Source: Candidatus Peribacteraceae bacterium
GTDB lineage: Bacteria; Patescibacteriota; Gracilibacteria; Peribacterales; Peribacteraceae
Assembly: GCA_028699155.1 (NCBI GenBank)
Contig: JAQVVD010000013.1
Coordinates: 1-39,097 of the forward strand
DNA: 39,097 bases
Direction: 5' to 3'
Shown: positions 16,135-22,910 of the stretch, piece after piece
Position numbering within the stretch: position 1 is the stretch's first letter
Layout: every line of letters starts with the position of its first letter
Notes under the pieces: generated by a model
The model's input: only the letters and a program-made list of their open reading frames with translations
Told to the model about the DNA's origin: nothing
Database searches by the model: none
Translations under genes and position numbers: made by a program

Positions 16135-18335
16135 GACTTCCTCTCTTTCAGGAAACGCTTGTACAGCTTCTGGAAACGGAGAGTCGCCCGCTGCACGGGC
16201 GTCATCTTTCTGCGTGTATGCAGAGCAAAGGCGCCGAATCCGACGGCAGCAACGACCGCGCACAGCGCGATGATGTACAGCAGGATCCTGGCGGCTTGTG
16301 CCAGAAACCCCAGGAGTCGCTCCCCGAATGTGGGGAAGAGTTCGGCGCGCTGCGCAGGCGTCAGGCTGCTGAGGAGCATCTCGCGCTGGGCATCATTGAA
16401 CTTCTTGAAGAGCTTGGCGCGCTGCTCCGGCGTGAGTTTTTCAAGAAACCCGGTGAACGCATCCGGACTGAGTTTGAAGAGTATGCGGTACAGCACGGCA
16501 ACATCGAGCGGGGAGAGCAGTTCATAGAGCGCATCGGGGGGGAGTTTGGAGAAGAGCTCCGCAAGCGCATCCGCATCGAGCCGCTCCAGAATCACGCCCA
16601 AATCCTCGGCATCCAGATGCCCCAGAGTCTCTGCAAGCATCTCCGGTCCCAAACGGGAGAGAACGTCACGCAGCGCCTCCGGTTCAAGCCAGGGAAGAAT
16701 GGCGGCAAGTTCCTCCGCAGAAAGAGCGGAGAGCATCTGTGCATACATCTCTTCGGTTACAACCGGAAAGAGCTTCGCGCGTGCAGTCGGTCCGATTCTG
16801 GTGAGCAACTTCGCCTGCTCCGCAGGCGGAAGCGACTCAAGGAGCTTCATGCGCTCTGCAGTAGTCAGCTTCCCGAGGACCGTGAGCAGATCTTCATATT
16901 GCAAATTCCCCAGTGTCTGCGCGAGCATAGCAGGAGGAAGTTTCTGCAACGTGAGCGTAAGGTCTTCGGGGGAAAGTGACGCGAGTACATCTCCCAAGTC
17001 ATCCGATGTGAGCTTGTCGAGAACCTGCGCGAGTGCTGCTGGCGGGAGGGCGGTGAGAACTTTGCCAAGATCTCTGGGGGAGAGAGCGATGAGCACTCTG
17101 CCAAGATCCTCCGGGCTGAGCGTGCTGAGTGTTTGTGCGAGCGCCGCAGGAGGCAGCGCCGTGAGTACCCCACCAAGATCGTCAGGTGAGAGCGTTGTGA
17201 GCACCGTTCCCAGGCCTGCAGGACTGAGCCGCATGAGCGTCTGCGCCAGCGCTTCCGGAGGGAGAGCTGTGAGGACATCGCCAAGATCCTCCGGGGAAAG
17301 ATCGGTGAGGACTGCTCCCAGATCCTGTGCACTCAAACACCCCAGGGTTTGCGCGAGCGCCTCGGGAGAGAGGGCTGTGAGGACATCGCCGAGCGCCTCG
17401 GGAGAGAGAGCTGTGAGGACGTTGCCGAGCGCCTCGGGAGAGAGTTTTCCCAGCGTCTGAGCCAGAGCATCGGGGCTGAGCGTAGTGAGCAGGGATGCCA
17501 GAGCCTCCGGCTCCAGCTTGGTCAGCACTTCTCCCAGATCTTCAGGGCTGAGTTTCCCCAGCACTTCCGCCGCCCCCTCCGGTCCCAGCTTCTCCAGAGC
17601 AGCTGCCAGATCCGCAGGCTTGAGTTTACCCAAACTATCGGCGAGCAGATCCGGGCTCAGGCCGCGCAGGAACTCCAGGAGGCCTTCCGGCGTCAATTTG
17701 GCAAGCAGTTCGCCGAGTGCCTCGGGGTTGAGCTTTCCAAGAAGTCCGGCGAACGCATCAGGGGTCAATCTTTTGAGGAAATCACGAAGACCGTCCGGCG
17801 TGAGATTCCGGATCATATCCATGAATGCGCCTGGCGACAGCTTCTGCAAGAGAGCAGAGAGCGAATCCGGCACGAGATTCTTGAGGAGGGCGCCCAGACT
17901 GGCAGGGCTGAGGCTGGTGAGGAACTTCTCAAGATCTGGCGTAGGCACATCATCGAGCAAATTCCGGAAATCAGGCGAATCGAGTGAAGTCAGATGATCT
18001 ACAAATTCCGTTTCGGCACTCAGGCGATCGCCAGCTCCTCCGCAAGTCGTGGGCACGCCATTGGAACCCAGCGTACCGAAACAGAGAATTTCCCAGTTGC
18101 GGTCGCGCCGCTGCGAACTGGCACTTCCATCACGCGATGGTGCTGTCAGTTGTGTATCATTGCCCCCTCCCGTAGGCGCAGCAATGGTATCCACCCCCCA
18201 CATCAAATCAGGTATGGGACCGAACCTCTCAGTCTCGTGCATGACAAGCGCCTGGACACCCCCTGCGTAGAACACGGCAGTGAGCGCGATCGCCAGCATG
18301 ACGAAGTATGCGGGAGAAAATCGGCGAAAAGCCAT
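16089..18335 (-). CDS. Surface-exposed solenoid protein of 45 gapless 12-residue repeats with a C-terminal membrane anchor
   Basis: A 748-residue protein. A signal peptide or anchor covers about 7-30. A 100-residue Gly/Ser/Asp-rich region with two Cys follows. Residues 130-669 consist of exactly 45 consecutive 12-residue units with no insertion or deletion, consensus L-[ST]-P-E-[AD]-L-[GA]-x-[VT]-L-[TG]-x. In the middle, units alternate in threes, giving a 36-residue higher-order repeat. A membrane helix at about 680-706 is followed by a 40-residue Arg/Lys-rich cytoplasmic tail. The expected fold is an all-helical superhelix reminiscent of MgtE-N/FliG-type repeats, displayed outside the membrane; binding partner unknown. 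ATG 18335 is preferred over 18383 because the signal segment then starts at once. Confidence 0.88.
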   Translation of the reverse strand: MAFRRFSPAYFVMLAIALTAVFYAGGVQALVMHETERFGPIPDLMWGVDTIAAPTGGGNDTQLTAPSRDGSASSQRRDRNWEILCFGTLGSNGVPTTCGGAGDRLSAETEFVDHLTSLDSPDFRNLLDDVPTPDLEKFLTSLSPASLGALLKNLVPDSLSALLQKLSPGAFMDMIRNLTPDGLRDFLKRLTPDAFAGLLGKLNPEALGELLAKLTPEGLLEFLRGLSPDLLADSLGKLKPADLAAALEKLGPEGAAEVLGKLSPEDLGEVLTKLEPEALASLLTTLSPDALAQTLGKLSPEALGNVLTALSPEALGDVLTALSPEALAQTLGCLSAQDLGAVLTDLSPEDLGDVLTALPPEALAQTLMRLSPAGLGTVLTTLSPDDLGGVLTALPPAALAQTLSTLSPEDLGRVLIALSPRDLGKVLTALPPAALAQVLDKLTSDDLGDVLASLSPEDLTLTLQKLPPAMLAQTLGNLQYEDLLTVLGKLTTAERMKLLESLPPAEQAKLLTRIGPTARAKLFPVVTEEMYAQMLSALSAEELAAILPWLEPEALRDVLSRLGPEMLAETLGHLDAEDLGVILERLDADALAELFSKLPPDALYELLSPLDVAVLYRILFKLSPDAFTGFLEKLTPEQRAKLFKKFNDAQREMLLSSLTPAQRAELFPTFGERLLGFLAQAARILLYIIALCAVVAAVGFGAFALHTRRKMTPVQRATLRFQKLYKRFLKERKSYARIFSRRSHHTPR
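17355..17444. repeat. Near-identical 36-bp tandem repeats within the solenoid gene
   Basis: Two 36-bp units (17355-17390 and 17391-17426) differ at only three positions, and a third half-copy follows to 17444. They encode units 15-17 of the solenoid. DNA-level identity here is much higher than between other units, indicating a recent duplication. Confidence 0.85.
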
Positions 18336-18400
18336 CGTTCTATGATAGCACACTTTGCACGCAGCCTCCAGAGCGAAAACCAACAGAGAGATGCTTTAGG

Positions 18401-18429
18401 TTGCGCATAAGCGCGCAAGCCATTACCCT
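18401..18429 (+). promoter_or_regulatory. Promoter of the cyclophilin lipoprotein gene
   Basis: -35 TTGCGC (18401-18406), 17-nt spacer, -10 TACCCT (18424-18429), then only 7 nt to the ATG at 18437, so the message is predicted leaderless. The box sequences are off-consensus. Confidence 0.5.
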
Positions 18430-18436
18430 GCCTGCG

Positions 18437-19114
18437 ATGAAAAAACTCCTCCTTACGCTTTGTTCGCTCGCGCTGCTCGCAGGATGCAAGGGCAGCGATT
18501 CCGCTTTCACCGGTATGCACACCGTCCTCATCAAAACGTCCCTGGGAGATATCACCGTAGATATAGACGCCGATGCCGCGCCCAAGACGGCGGAAAACTT
18601 CCTCACGCATGTGCAGGACGGCTACTACAACGAACTGACGTTCCACAGGGTGATACCCGATTTCATGATCCAGGGAGGTGACCCCCTCGGCAACGGTACG
18701 GGGGGCGAGAGCATTTGGGGCGGGAGCTTCGAGGATGAAATCAACGCCAAGAGTTACAACCTGCACAAACAACTGCTCAGGGATATGACAGACGAGAACC
18801 TCCCCGCAGAACTGGCGAAGATGACAGTGAAGGAGTACTACGAAAAAGAGGGATACCAGTACGACAATTCGCTCAAGTCACTCCCGATGGAACGGGGCGC
18901 AATCGCCATGGCGAATGCGGGTCCTAACACGAATGGCAGCCAGTTCTTCATCATCCAGCGGGGGGAAGGAACGCCGTGGCTGGAGGGGAAACACACGGTA
19001 TTCGGAAAAGTAACTGCAGGAATGGACGTAGTGGACGCCATCGCGGCAGTGGAACGGAATGCAGGCGACCAACCGCTCGAGCCAGTCACATACACAATGC
19101 AATTCGTACAGTAA
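18437..19114 (+). CDS. Cyclophilin-type peptidyl-prolyl isomerase, lipoprotein
   Basis: Catalyses cis-trans isomerisation of prolyl bonds, here outside the cytoplasmic membrane. The 226 residues begin with a lipoprotein signal (MKKLLLTLCSLALLAG, lipid-modified Cys17). Cyclophilin motifs follow: TAENFLTHVQDGYYNELTFHRV with the catalytic Arg context FHRVIPDFMIQGGDPLGNGTGG, then AMANAGPNTNGSQFFI and WLEGKHTVFGKV. Between the two halves there is an extra lysine/glutamate-rich segment of about 45 residues (about 100-145). I start at ATG 18437 because it opens the signal peptide and sits behind a promoter-like sequence. It is divergent from the solenoid gene. Confidence 0.93.
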   Translation: MKKLLLTLCSLALLAGCKGSDSAFTGMHTVLIKTSLGDITVDIDADAAPKTAENFLTHVQDGYYNELTFHRVIPDFMIQGGDPLGNGTGGESIWGGSFEDEINAKSYNLHKQLLRDMTDENLPAELAKMTVKEYYEKEGYQYDNSLKSLPMERGAIAMANAGPNTNGSQFFIIQRGEGTPWLEGKHTVFGKVTAGMDVVDAIAAVERNAGDQPLEPVTYTMQFVQ

Positions 19115-19118
19115 CAGG

Positions 19119-19472
19119 TTACGCGCGCCGATGCTCCGCCAGGCGCATCTGCTCGCGCACGCTCTCGCACCAGGCTTTCCCCGGATCACCGCCCCAGAGC
19201 AGCCAGGCGATGAGACCGTTGCTCGGGCGTTCCGGATTGCCGAAATCTTTGCCGCGCTTATCTACCTCATGCCGCGCGAAGAAGCTGTACATGCGGAGAA
19301 TGGTCTGCGGCGAGAGCCGGCGGCGATTCTGAAGATCCCGCGCGCGGGCGATGCCGACCGGGGTGCCTCCGCGACCGAACTTGCGCCGGAGGCGCAGCCC
19401 TTCCGCCGCGTATGCGGCGACTTCCTGCGGAGGAATGAAATCAATGTGCTGGTACCTTGAAGGGAGACCCAT
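19119..19472 (-). CDS. Small phage-type protein of unknown function
   Basis: A 117-residue protein. It has the pattern FIPPQEVAAYAAEGLRLR, FGRGGTPVGIARARDL, LSPQTILRMYSFFARH and IAWLLWGGDPGKAWCE. I recall this pattern from small proteins encoded near structural genes of tailed phages and prophages, where the function is not established. ATG 19472 is chosen because the family pattern begins a few residues later; the frame is open upstream to 19625, but that part runs through the palindromic repeat at 19603-19662 and looks non-coding. It converges on the cyclophilin gene with 4 nt between stops and lies just outside the left edge of the AT-rich island. No other phage gene is nearby. Confidence 0.6.
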   Translation of the reverse strand: MGLPSRYQHIDFIPPQEVAAYAAEGLRLRRKFGRGGTPVGIARARDLQNRRRLSPQTILRMYSFFARHEVDKRGKDFGNPERPSNGLIAWLLWGGDPGKAWCESVREQMRLAEHRRA

Positions 19473-19549
19473 CGAATCACAGCATAGCACAGGAAAAACA
19501 TGCGGATACATCCAATCGCGAAGGCAAGCTCCGCTGATCTGAAGCGATA

Positions 19550-19563
19550 CCGTGGGAGAATCG
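19550..19563. other. Possible attachment-site fragment: 14 bp of tRNA-Glu T-arm
   Basis: The 14 bases at 19550-19563 are identical, and in the same orientation, to 27619-27632, which encode the T-arm and start of the 3' acceptor strand of the intact tRNA-Glu(CTC). The tRNA is on the reverse strand, so its 3' part points toward this fragment. This is the geometry expected when an element integrates into the 3' end of a tRNA gene. Fourteen bases is short and no integrase gene is visible. Confidence 0.4.
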
Positions 19564-19602
19564 CCCGTCTTCGTCCTGCGGACTACGCCGAGGCTCTGAA
19601 CC

Positions 19603-19662
19603 CAAATAGATGAAATTGCCATCACGGCGCAGTCAGCGGCGGCTGACGAAGACGGATGGCAG
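19603..19662 (-). repeat. 60-bp palindromic element, copy 1
   Basis: Matches 39037-39096 in inverted orientation at 57 of 60 positions. It contains a 45-nt two-stem palindrome: TGCCATC/GATGGCA outside (19617-19623/19655-19661) and GTCAGC/GCTGAC inside. One end includes CTGCCA, which in the other copy is the 3' end of tRNA-Glu(TTC). A third, partial copy of the core is at 38766-38781. It resembles a REP-type or tRNA-associated palindrome. Confidence 0.8.
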
Positions 19663-19973
19663 AACAGCGCGGTCGTGAGCTTACGACTTTGAGTCCCAGA
19701 GAGCGATTTTGGGGGTCTGGGTTTTAGGGAACCAAAGGCACCACGGTCGGGGTTTTCGGGGGCTGAATGTTACAAATGTGACAGTAGAACAGGGGATGTC
19801 TCATTCTGGATAATATTAGTTATTGTTTTAGATAAGCCATATATTGTCAATCATTGACTCAAACATCAAATTACGATTATTTATCAAATATAAACAGACC
19901 AACGAAGCCAAGAGTTGAGTAGCAACAGTTAACCACCGAATCGGTTTCATCAGATGTTGTACGAGGTGTCAGC
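19663..19973. promoter_or_regulatory. 311-bp non-coding, AT-rich island entry region with two palindromes
   Basis: No convincing gene. The base composition shifts here from the GC-rich flank to AT-rich sequence. There is an imperfect 16-bp palindrome at 19768-19783 (TGTTACAAATGTGACA) and a perfect GTCAAT-C-ATTGAC at 19846-19858, the second overlapping a -35-like TTGACT (19854-19859). These could be operators for the island genes. The 12-mer GGCACCACGGTC at 19737-19748 recurs at 27588-27599 on the other side of the island in the same orientation. All are sequence observations; function is inferred. Confidence 0.4.
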
Positions 19974-20258
19974 GTGAAAATTCTCTCGAGAGATCTCAAT
20001 CCTCTTGTGGTTGTAAATGCCATTGAAAATGCTCTTCGTGAACATGGTGGAATCGAGGGGTTGGAGTATATTTTGATTTTGTGTTCAGACGTTGCTACTC
20101 GTGGAGCCGCTGAATTTACACCTGCTGCACAGTCGTCTCTCCGTCAGGTCATTAATGGCTTCACACAACAGGTAAGAGAACTCATGCAGCGCCCTGATGT
20201 GCCTCCTTTTGAAGTGCTATTTCACAAGGGATGTGTGAGTCGCATTTGCACAAATTGA
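19974..20258 (+). CDS. Unknown 94-aa protein, first gene of the AT-rich island
   Basis: Starts at GTG 19974 behind a recognisable GAGGT ribosome binding site 7 nt upstream, one of the few clear Shine-Dalgarno sequences in the window. The protein is soluble, with an alternating helix/strand pattern (VVVNAIENALREHGGIEGLEY, then ILILCSDVATRG). Two Cys are close to the C-terminus. I recognise no family. It precedes the M20 hydrolase by 60 nt. Confidence 0.55.
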   Translation: MKILSRDLNPLVVVNAIENALREHGGIEGLEYILILCSDVATRGAAEFTPAAQSSLRQVINGFTQQVRELMQRPDVPPFEVLFHKGCVSRICTN

Positions 20259-20318
20259 ATAAGAAATAATCGGAATTCTTTAACTATGAGGTAATATGCC
20301 CAGTAACCATTTTATTGC

Positions 20319-21302
20319 ATGTTTGAAAATCCTGCTCTCGCACTGGAGGCACTGATCAACATCCCATCACCAACGGGAGAAGAGGCAGAAATTGCACACG
20401 CACTCCAGAATTTGATAGCCAAAGAAATCCCCCTCGATCTCCTTGAATTGCAGGAGGTTGAAAAATATCGATGGAACGTGATCGGTATTCGGGGCAATCC
20501 TGAAATTTTCTTCTCCAGTCATTTGGATACCGTTCCGGTAACTGCATTGTTTCATTCGACGCCTGAAACTATTTACGGCACAGGAGCCTGCGACGCGAAA
20601 GGCCAGATTGCCGTTCAGTTGGCTGCAATAGCACAGGCAAGGAAAAAAGGGGTAGCCGATTATGGCTTCTTTTTTGTGGTGGGGGAAGAAGTGAACAGCG
20701 TTGGGGCAAAACACGCCATTCGACATCCCGCCATCAAAGGAAAAATTGTGCTCAATGGAGAGCCGACCGGCAACCGATTTGTGAGCCGCAGCAGAGGTTT
20801 CGCGCATTACCTGCTTACGGCGAAAGGTCAAAGCGTTCACACGTCTCTGGATCGGTTCGATTCAGCAATCCATGCCCTAATTTCTGATGCTGACCGTATC
20901 CTCGAAGCGGACGATAGGCATGATCATCTGAACATAGGCAGAATCAGAGGCGGAACAGCAGCAAACGTGGTAGCGGATTATGCTGAGGCCCACCTGTCAT
21001 TTCGGCCTCTAGCCGAGAACGATATTTCACCGGATCGATTCAAGGGGCTCCTTCAGCACTGCGAAATACGTCTCTTCGATTCCATCAAACCAATGGAACT
21101 ATTCGTTCCAGAGCAGCATCAAGATCGCTCGATAGAAGTATCTTACAGTTCGGATGCCGTTCATTACGCTAGCGTGTTCGAGCGCGTCATGATGTTTGGT
21201 CCGGGTTCGATGGAGTACGCTCACAGTCCGAATGAACAAATCCTCAAACGAGAATTGCTTGAGGCGACGGAACAACTTTCCGCGCTGCTCTGCCATGTCT
21301 AA
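20319..21302 (+). CDS. M20-family metallohydrolase (ArgE/DapE/LysK-like deacylase)
   Basis: A 327-residue zinc hydrolase that probably removes an acyl or aminoacyl group from an amino acid derivative. Metal-site motifs are complete: SSHLDTVP (His68, Asp70), GTGACDAKG (bridging Asp92), VVGEEV (catalytic Glu123, ligand Glu124), NGEPT (Glu148) and AHSPNE near the C-terminus (last His). The catalytic domain is interrupted by the usual dimerisation domain (about 155-250). The substrate is unknown; ArgE, DapE and LysK differ by features I cannot resolve by eye. Its stop overlaps the GNAT start codon by 8 nt, so the deacylase and acetyltransferase are translationally coupled. Confidence 0.88.
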   Translation: MFENPALALEALINIPSPTGEEAEIAHALQNLIAKEIPLDLLELQEVEKYRWNVIGIRGNPEIFFSSHLDTVPVTALFHSTPETIYGTGACDAKGQIAVQLAAIAQARKKGVADYGFFFVVGEEVNSVGAKHAIRHPAIKGKIVLNGEPTGNRFVSRSRGFAHYLLTAKGQSVHTSLDRFDSAIHALISDADRILEADDRHDHLNIGRIRGGTAANVVADYAEAHLSFRPLAENDISPDRFKGLLQHCEIRLFDSIKPMELFVPEQHQDRSIEVSYSSDAVHYASVFERVMMFGPGSMEYAHSPNEQILKRELLEATEQLSALLCHV

Positions 21303-21729
21303 TTTTATCATTCGTGTTGTTGATGGTGATTCCCCACTGCTCGTGGACATCCTAAAATTACGCGCAGAAGTATTTATCCATGAACAAGGGGTTTCTCCTG
21401 CCGATGAAATTGATAATTTAGATGGGCAAGCAACGCACATCGCGGCTGTGTTTAATGAAGTGGTGATCGGAACGTTACGAATGCTTCCTGAGAACGGCCA
21501 ACTCCATGTTGGACGATTTGCCGTTCGGAAGAACCACAGAAAACGAGGCATCGGCTCCGACCTTCTCCGAGCCGCAGAACGATATGCTTCCGAAAACAAT
21601 TTCTCTGGAATCATTCTTGCAGCACAAATTTCAGTCGTTCCGTTCTATGAAAAACGTGGTTATTCAAAATATGGCGATGTATTTCTTGACGCTGGAATAG
21701 ATCATGTCTGGATGAGTAAAAAATTTTAA
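21295..21729 (+). CDS. GNAT-family N-acetyltransferase
   Basis: A 144-residue acetyltransferase. The N-terminal RAEVFIHEQGVSPADEID and the D-G-x-A-x-H segment that follows are typical of the ElaA/YjcF-like branch. Motif A with the acetyl-CoA loop is VGRFAVRKNHRKRGIGSDLL (about 75-94), and the C-terminal strand has VPFYEKRGY. It overlaps the M20 hydrolase by 8 nt. An acetylating and a deacylating enzyme side by side suggest a protected-amino-acid route, as in arginine or lysine biosynthesis, but the substrate is not shown by sequence. Confidence 0.88.
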   Translation: MSNFIIRVVDGDSPLLVDILKLRAEVFIHEQGVSPADEIDNLDGQATHIAAVFNEVVIGTLRMLPENGQLHVGRFAVRKNHRKRGIGSDLLRAAERYASENNFSGIILAAQISVVPFYEKRGYSKYGDVFLDAGIDHVWMSKKF

Positions 21730-21767
21730 TTTGCCACTATTTGGAAAATGGAGGCAATATTTAGACG

Positions 21768-21796
21768 TTGACATTACATACATAAATATACATAAT
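21768..21796 (+). promoter_or_regulatory. Promoter of the radical SAM/argS/carbamoyltransferase unit
   Basis: -35 TTGACA (21768-21773), 17-nt spacer, -10 CATAAT (21791-21796), with 7 nt to the ATG at 21804. A leaderless transcript is predicted. Confidence 0.7.
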
Positions 21797-21803
21797 AACA
21801 GTT

Positions 21804-22889
21804 ATGCCCCATTGTGATAAGGCTCAATTATCCGTGCTTTTGAACAACCAGTGCAATCTGAAGTGTGGTTATTGCTACGTTGGTGATACCGAACGCGCTG
21901 ATCCGACGATCGTTGATCTCGATTTTGTGAAATGTGCGATCAAGGATTTTTTTGAGAAGTTCGCCAGTAGGCAGATCCGCTTTTTTGGAAACGGAGAGCC
22001 GACGCTCGCATTTACTCAAATGCAAAAAATCAGAAATTGGGTGCATGACATCACCAGCGGGAACTGCTTGTTTGAGCTGCAAACCAACGGTTACTTCTCG
22101 AAAAAAATTGCTGATTGGGTAGCGAAGAATATCACCAACGTGTGGATATCCTGCGATGGACCTCCTGATATTCAGGACCGATACAGGCGTACTCCATGCG
22201 GTCAGCCAACCTCGAAAATCGTGGAAGGGAATATTAGGTCACTCGCGCCCCAAGTGCCGGTTTTGGGATGCAGGGCAACCGTTGGGGGACATAACGTTGC
22301 CAGGCAAAAGGAGATGATCGATTATTTCCATTCGCTGGCGATAAGGGCGGTCATGTCTGATCCGATGTTCGCACCTGTCAAAAGTAATGGCGATGCTCCG
22401 ATTCAAAAAGTCGATCTGATGGAGTATGCCCGACATTTTCTGGAGGCGAGAAAATATGCCGAACAGAAGGGGGTCTTCTACGGGAGCATTCTTTCCGTGA
22501 ATTTCGATCGTGCGACGCAGCATTTTTGCCGAGCGTGCATTCCCTATCCTCATCTGACTCCGGACGGCCTCGTCACGTGCTGCGATATGGCATGTAATGG
22601 AGATGATCCAAAAATGCAGGACCTTGTCTATGGGAGGTATATTCCTAGTGAGAAGAGGATTGCATATGACCAGGAAAAGATCCGAGTGATTACGACCAGA
22701 ACGGCTGATAACATGCCGGAATGTCAGGACTGCGAAGTGCTATATAATTGTGCAGGCGCGTGCTTGGGCGAAGCTCTGAACGAGACGGGCAGCATCTTCG
22801 GCATAAAAAAAGAGGTATGCGAGGCGATACGATTCTTGGCTCAACATATGCCTTTGAATCAGGGAACATACCCTTTTTTGCATCCATAA
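21804..22889 (+). CDS. Radical SAM enzyme with SPASM-like C-terminal cysteine region
   Basis: A 361-residue radical SAM protein. The [4Fe-4S]/SAM site is C17-x3-C21-x2-C24 (CNLKCGYCYVG), followed by the glycine-rich FFGNGEPTLAF. The C-terminal third holds cysteine clusters typical of SPASM domains, which carry auxiliary Fe-S clusters: FCRACIPYPHLTPDG, TCCDMACNG, and CQDCEVLYNCAGACLGE. SPASM enzymes usually modify peptides or proteins (RiPP maturases, sulfatase-activating enzymes), though some act on small molecules. No precursor peptide is obvious next to it. It starts the second transcript of the island and is followed 21 nt later by an arginyl-tRNA synthetase gene. Confidence 0.9.
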   Translation: MPHCDKAQLSVLLNNQCNLKCGYCYVGDTERADPTIVDLDFVKCAIKDFFEKFASRQIRFFGNGEPTLAFTQMQKIRNWVHDITSGNCLFELQTNGYFSKKIADWVAKNITNVWISCDGPPDIQDRYRRTPCGQPTSKIVEGNIRSLAPQVPVLGCRATVGGHNVARQKEMIDYFHSLAIRAVMSDPMFAPVKSNGDAPIQKVDLMEYARHFLEARKYAEQKGVFYGSILSVNFDRATQHFCRACIPYPHLTPDGLVTCCDMACNGDDPKMQDLVYGRYIPSEKRIAYDQEKIRVITTRTADNMPECQDCEVLYNCAGACLGEALNETGSIFGIKKEVCEAIRFLAQHMPLNQGTYPFLHP

Positions 22890-22910
22890 AACGACTTCCC
22901 CCCTCTAAAA

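Noticed and set aside
16546-17987. Two long repetitive frames antisense to the solenoid gene
   Set aside because: Repetition of the 12-residue units automatically produces repetitive antisense frames; they lack a signal or known motif.
16089-18335. Solenoid gene as a CRISPR-like array
   Set aside because: The 36-bp periodicity is coding, in frame, without unique spacers.
19473-19625. N-terminal extension of the 117-aa phage-type protein to 168 aa
   Set aside because: The extra part is encoded by the palindromic element and a tRNA-derived fragment and has no protein-like conservation pattern that I can recognise.
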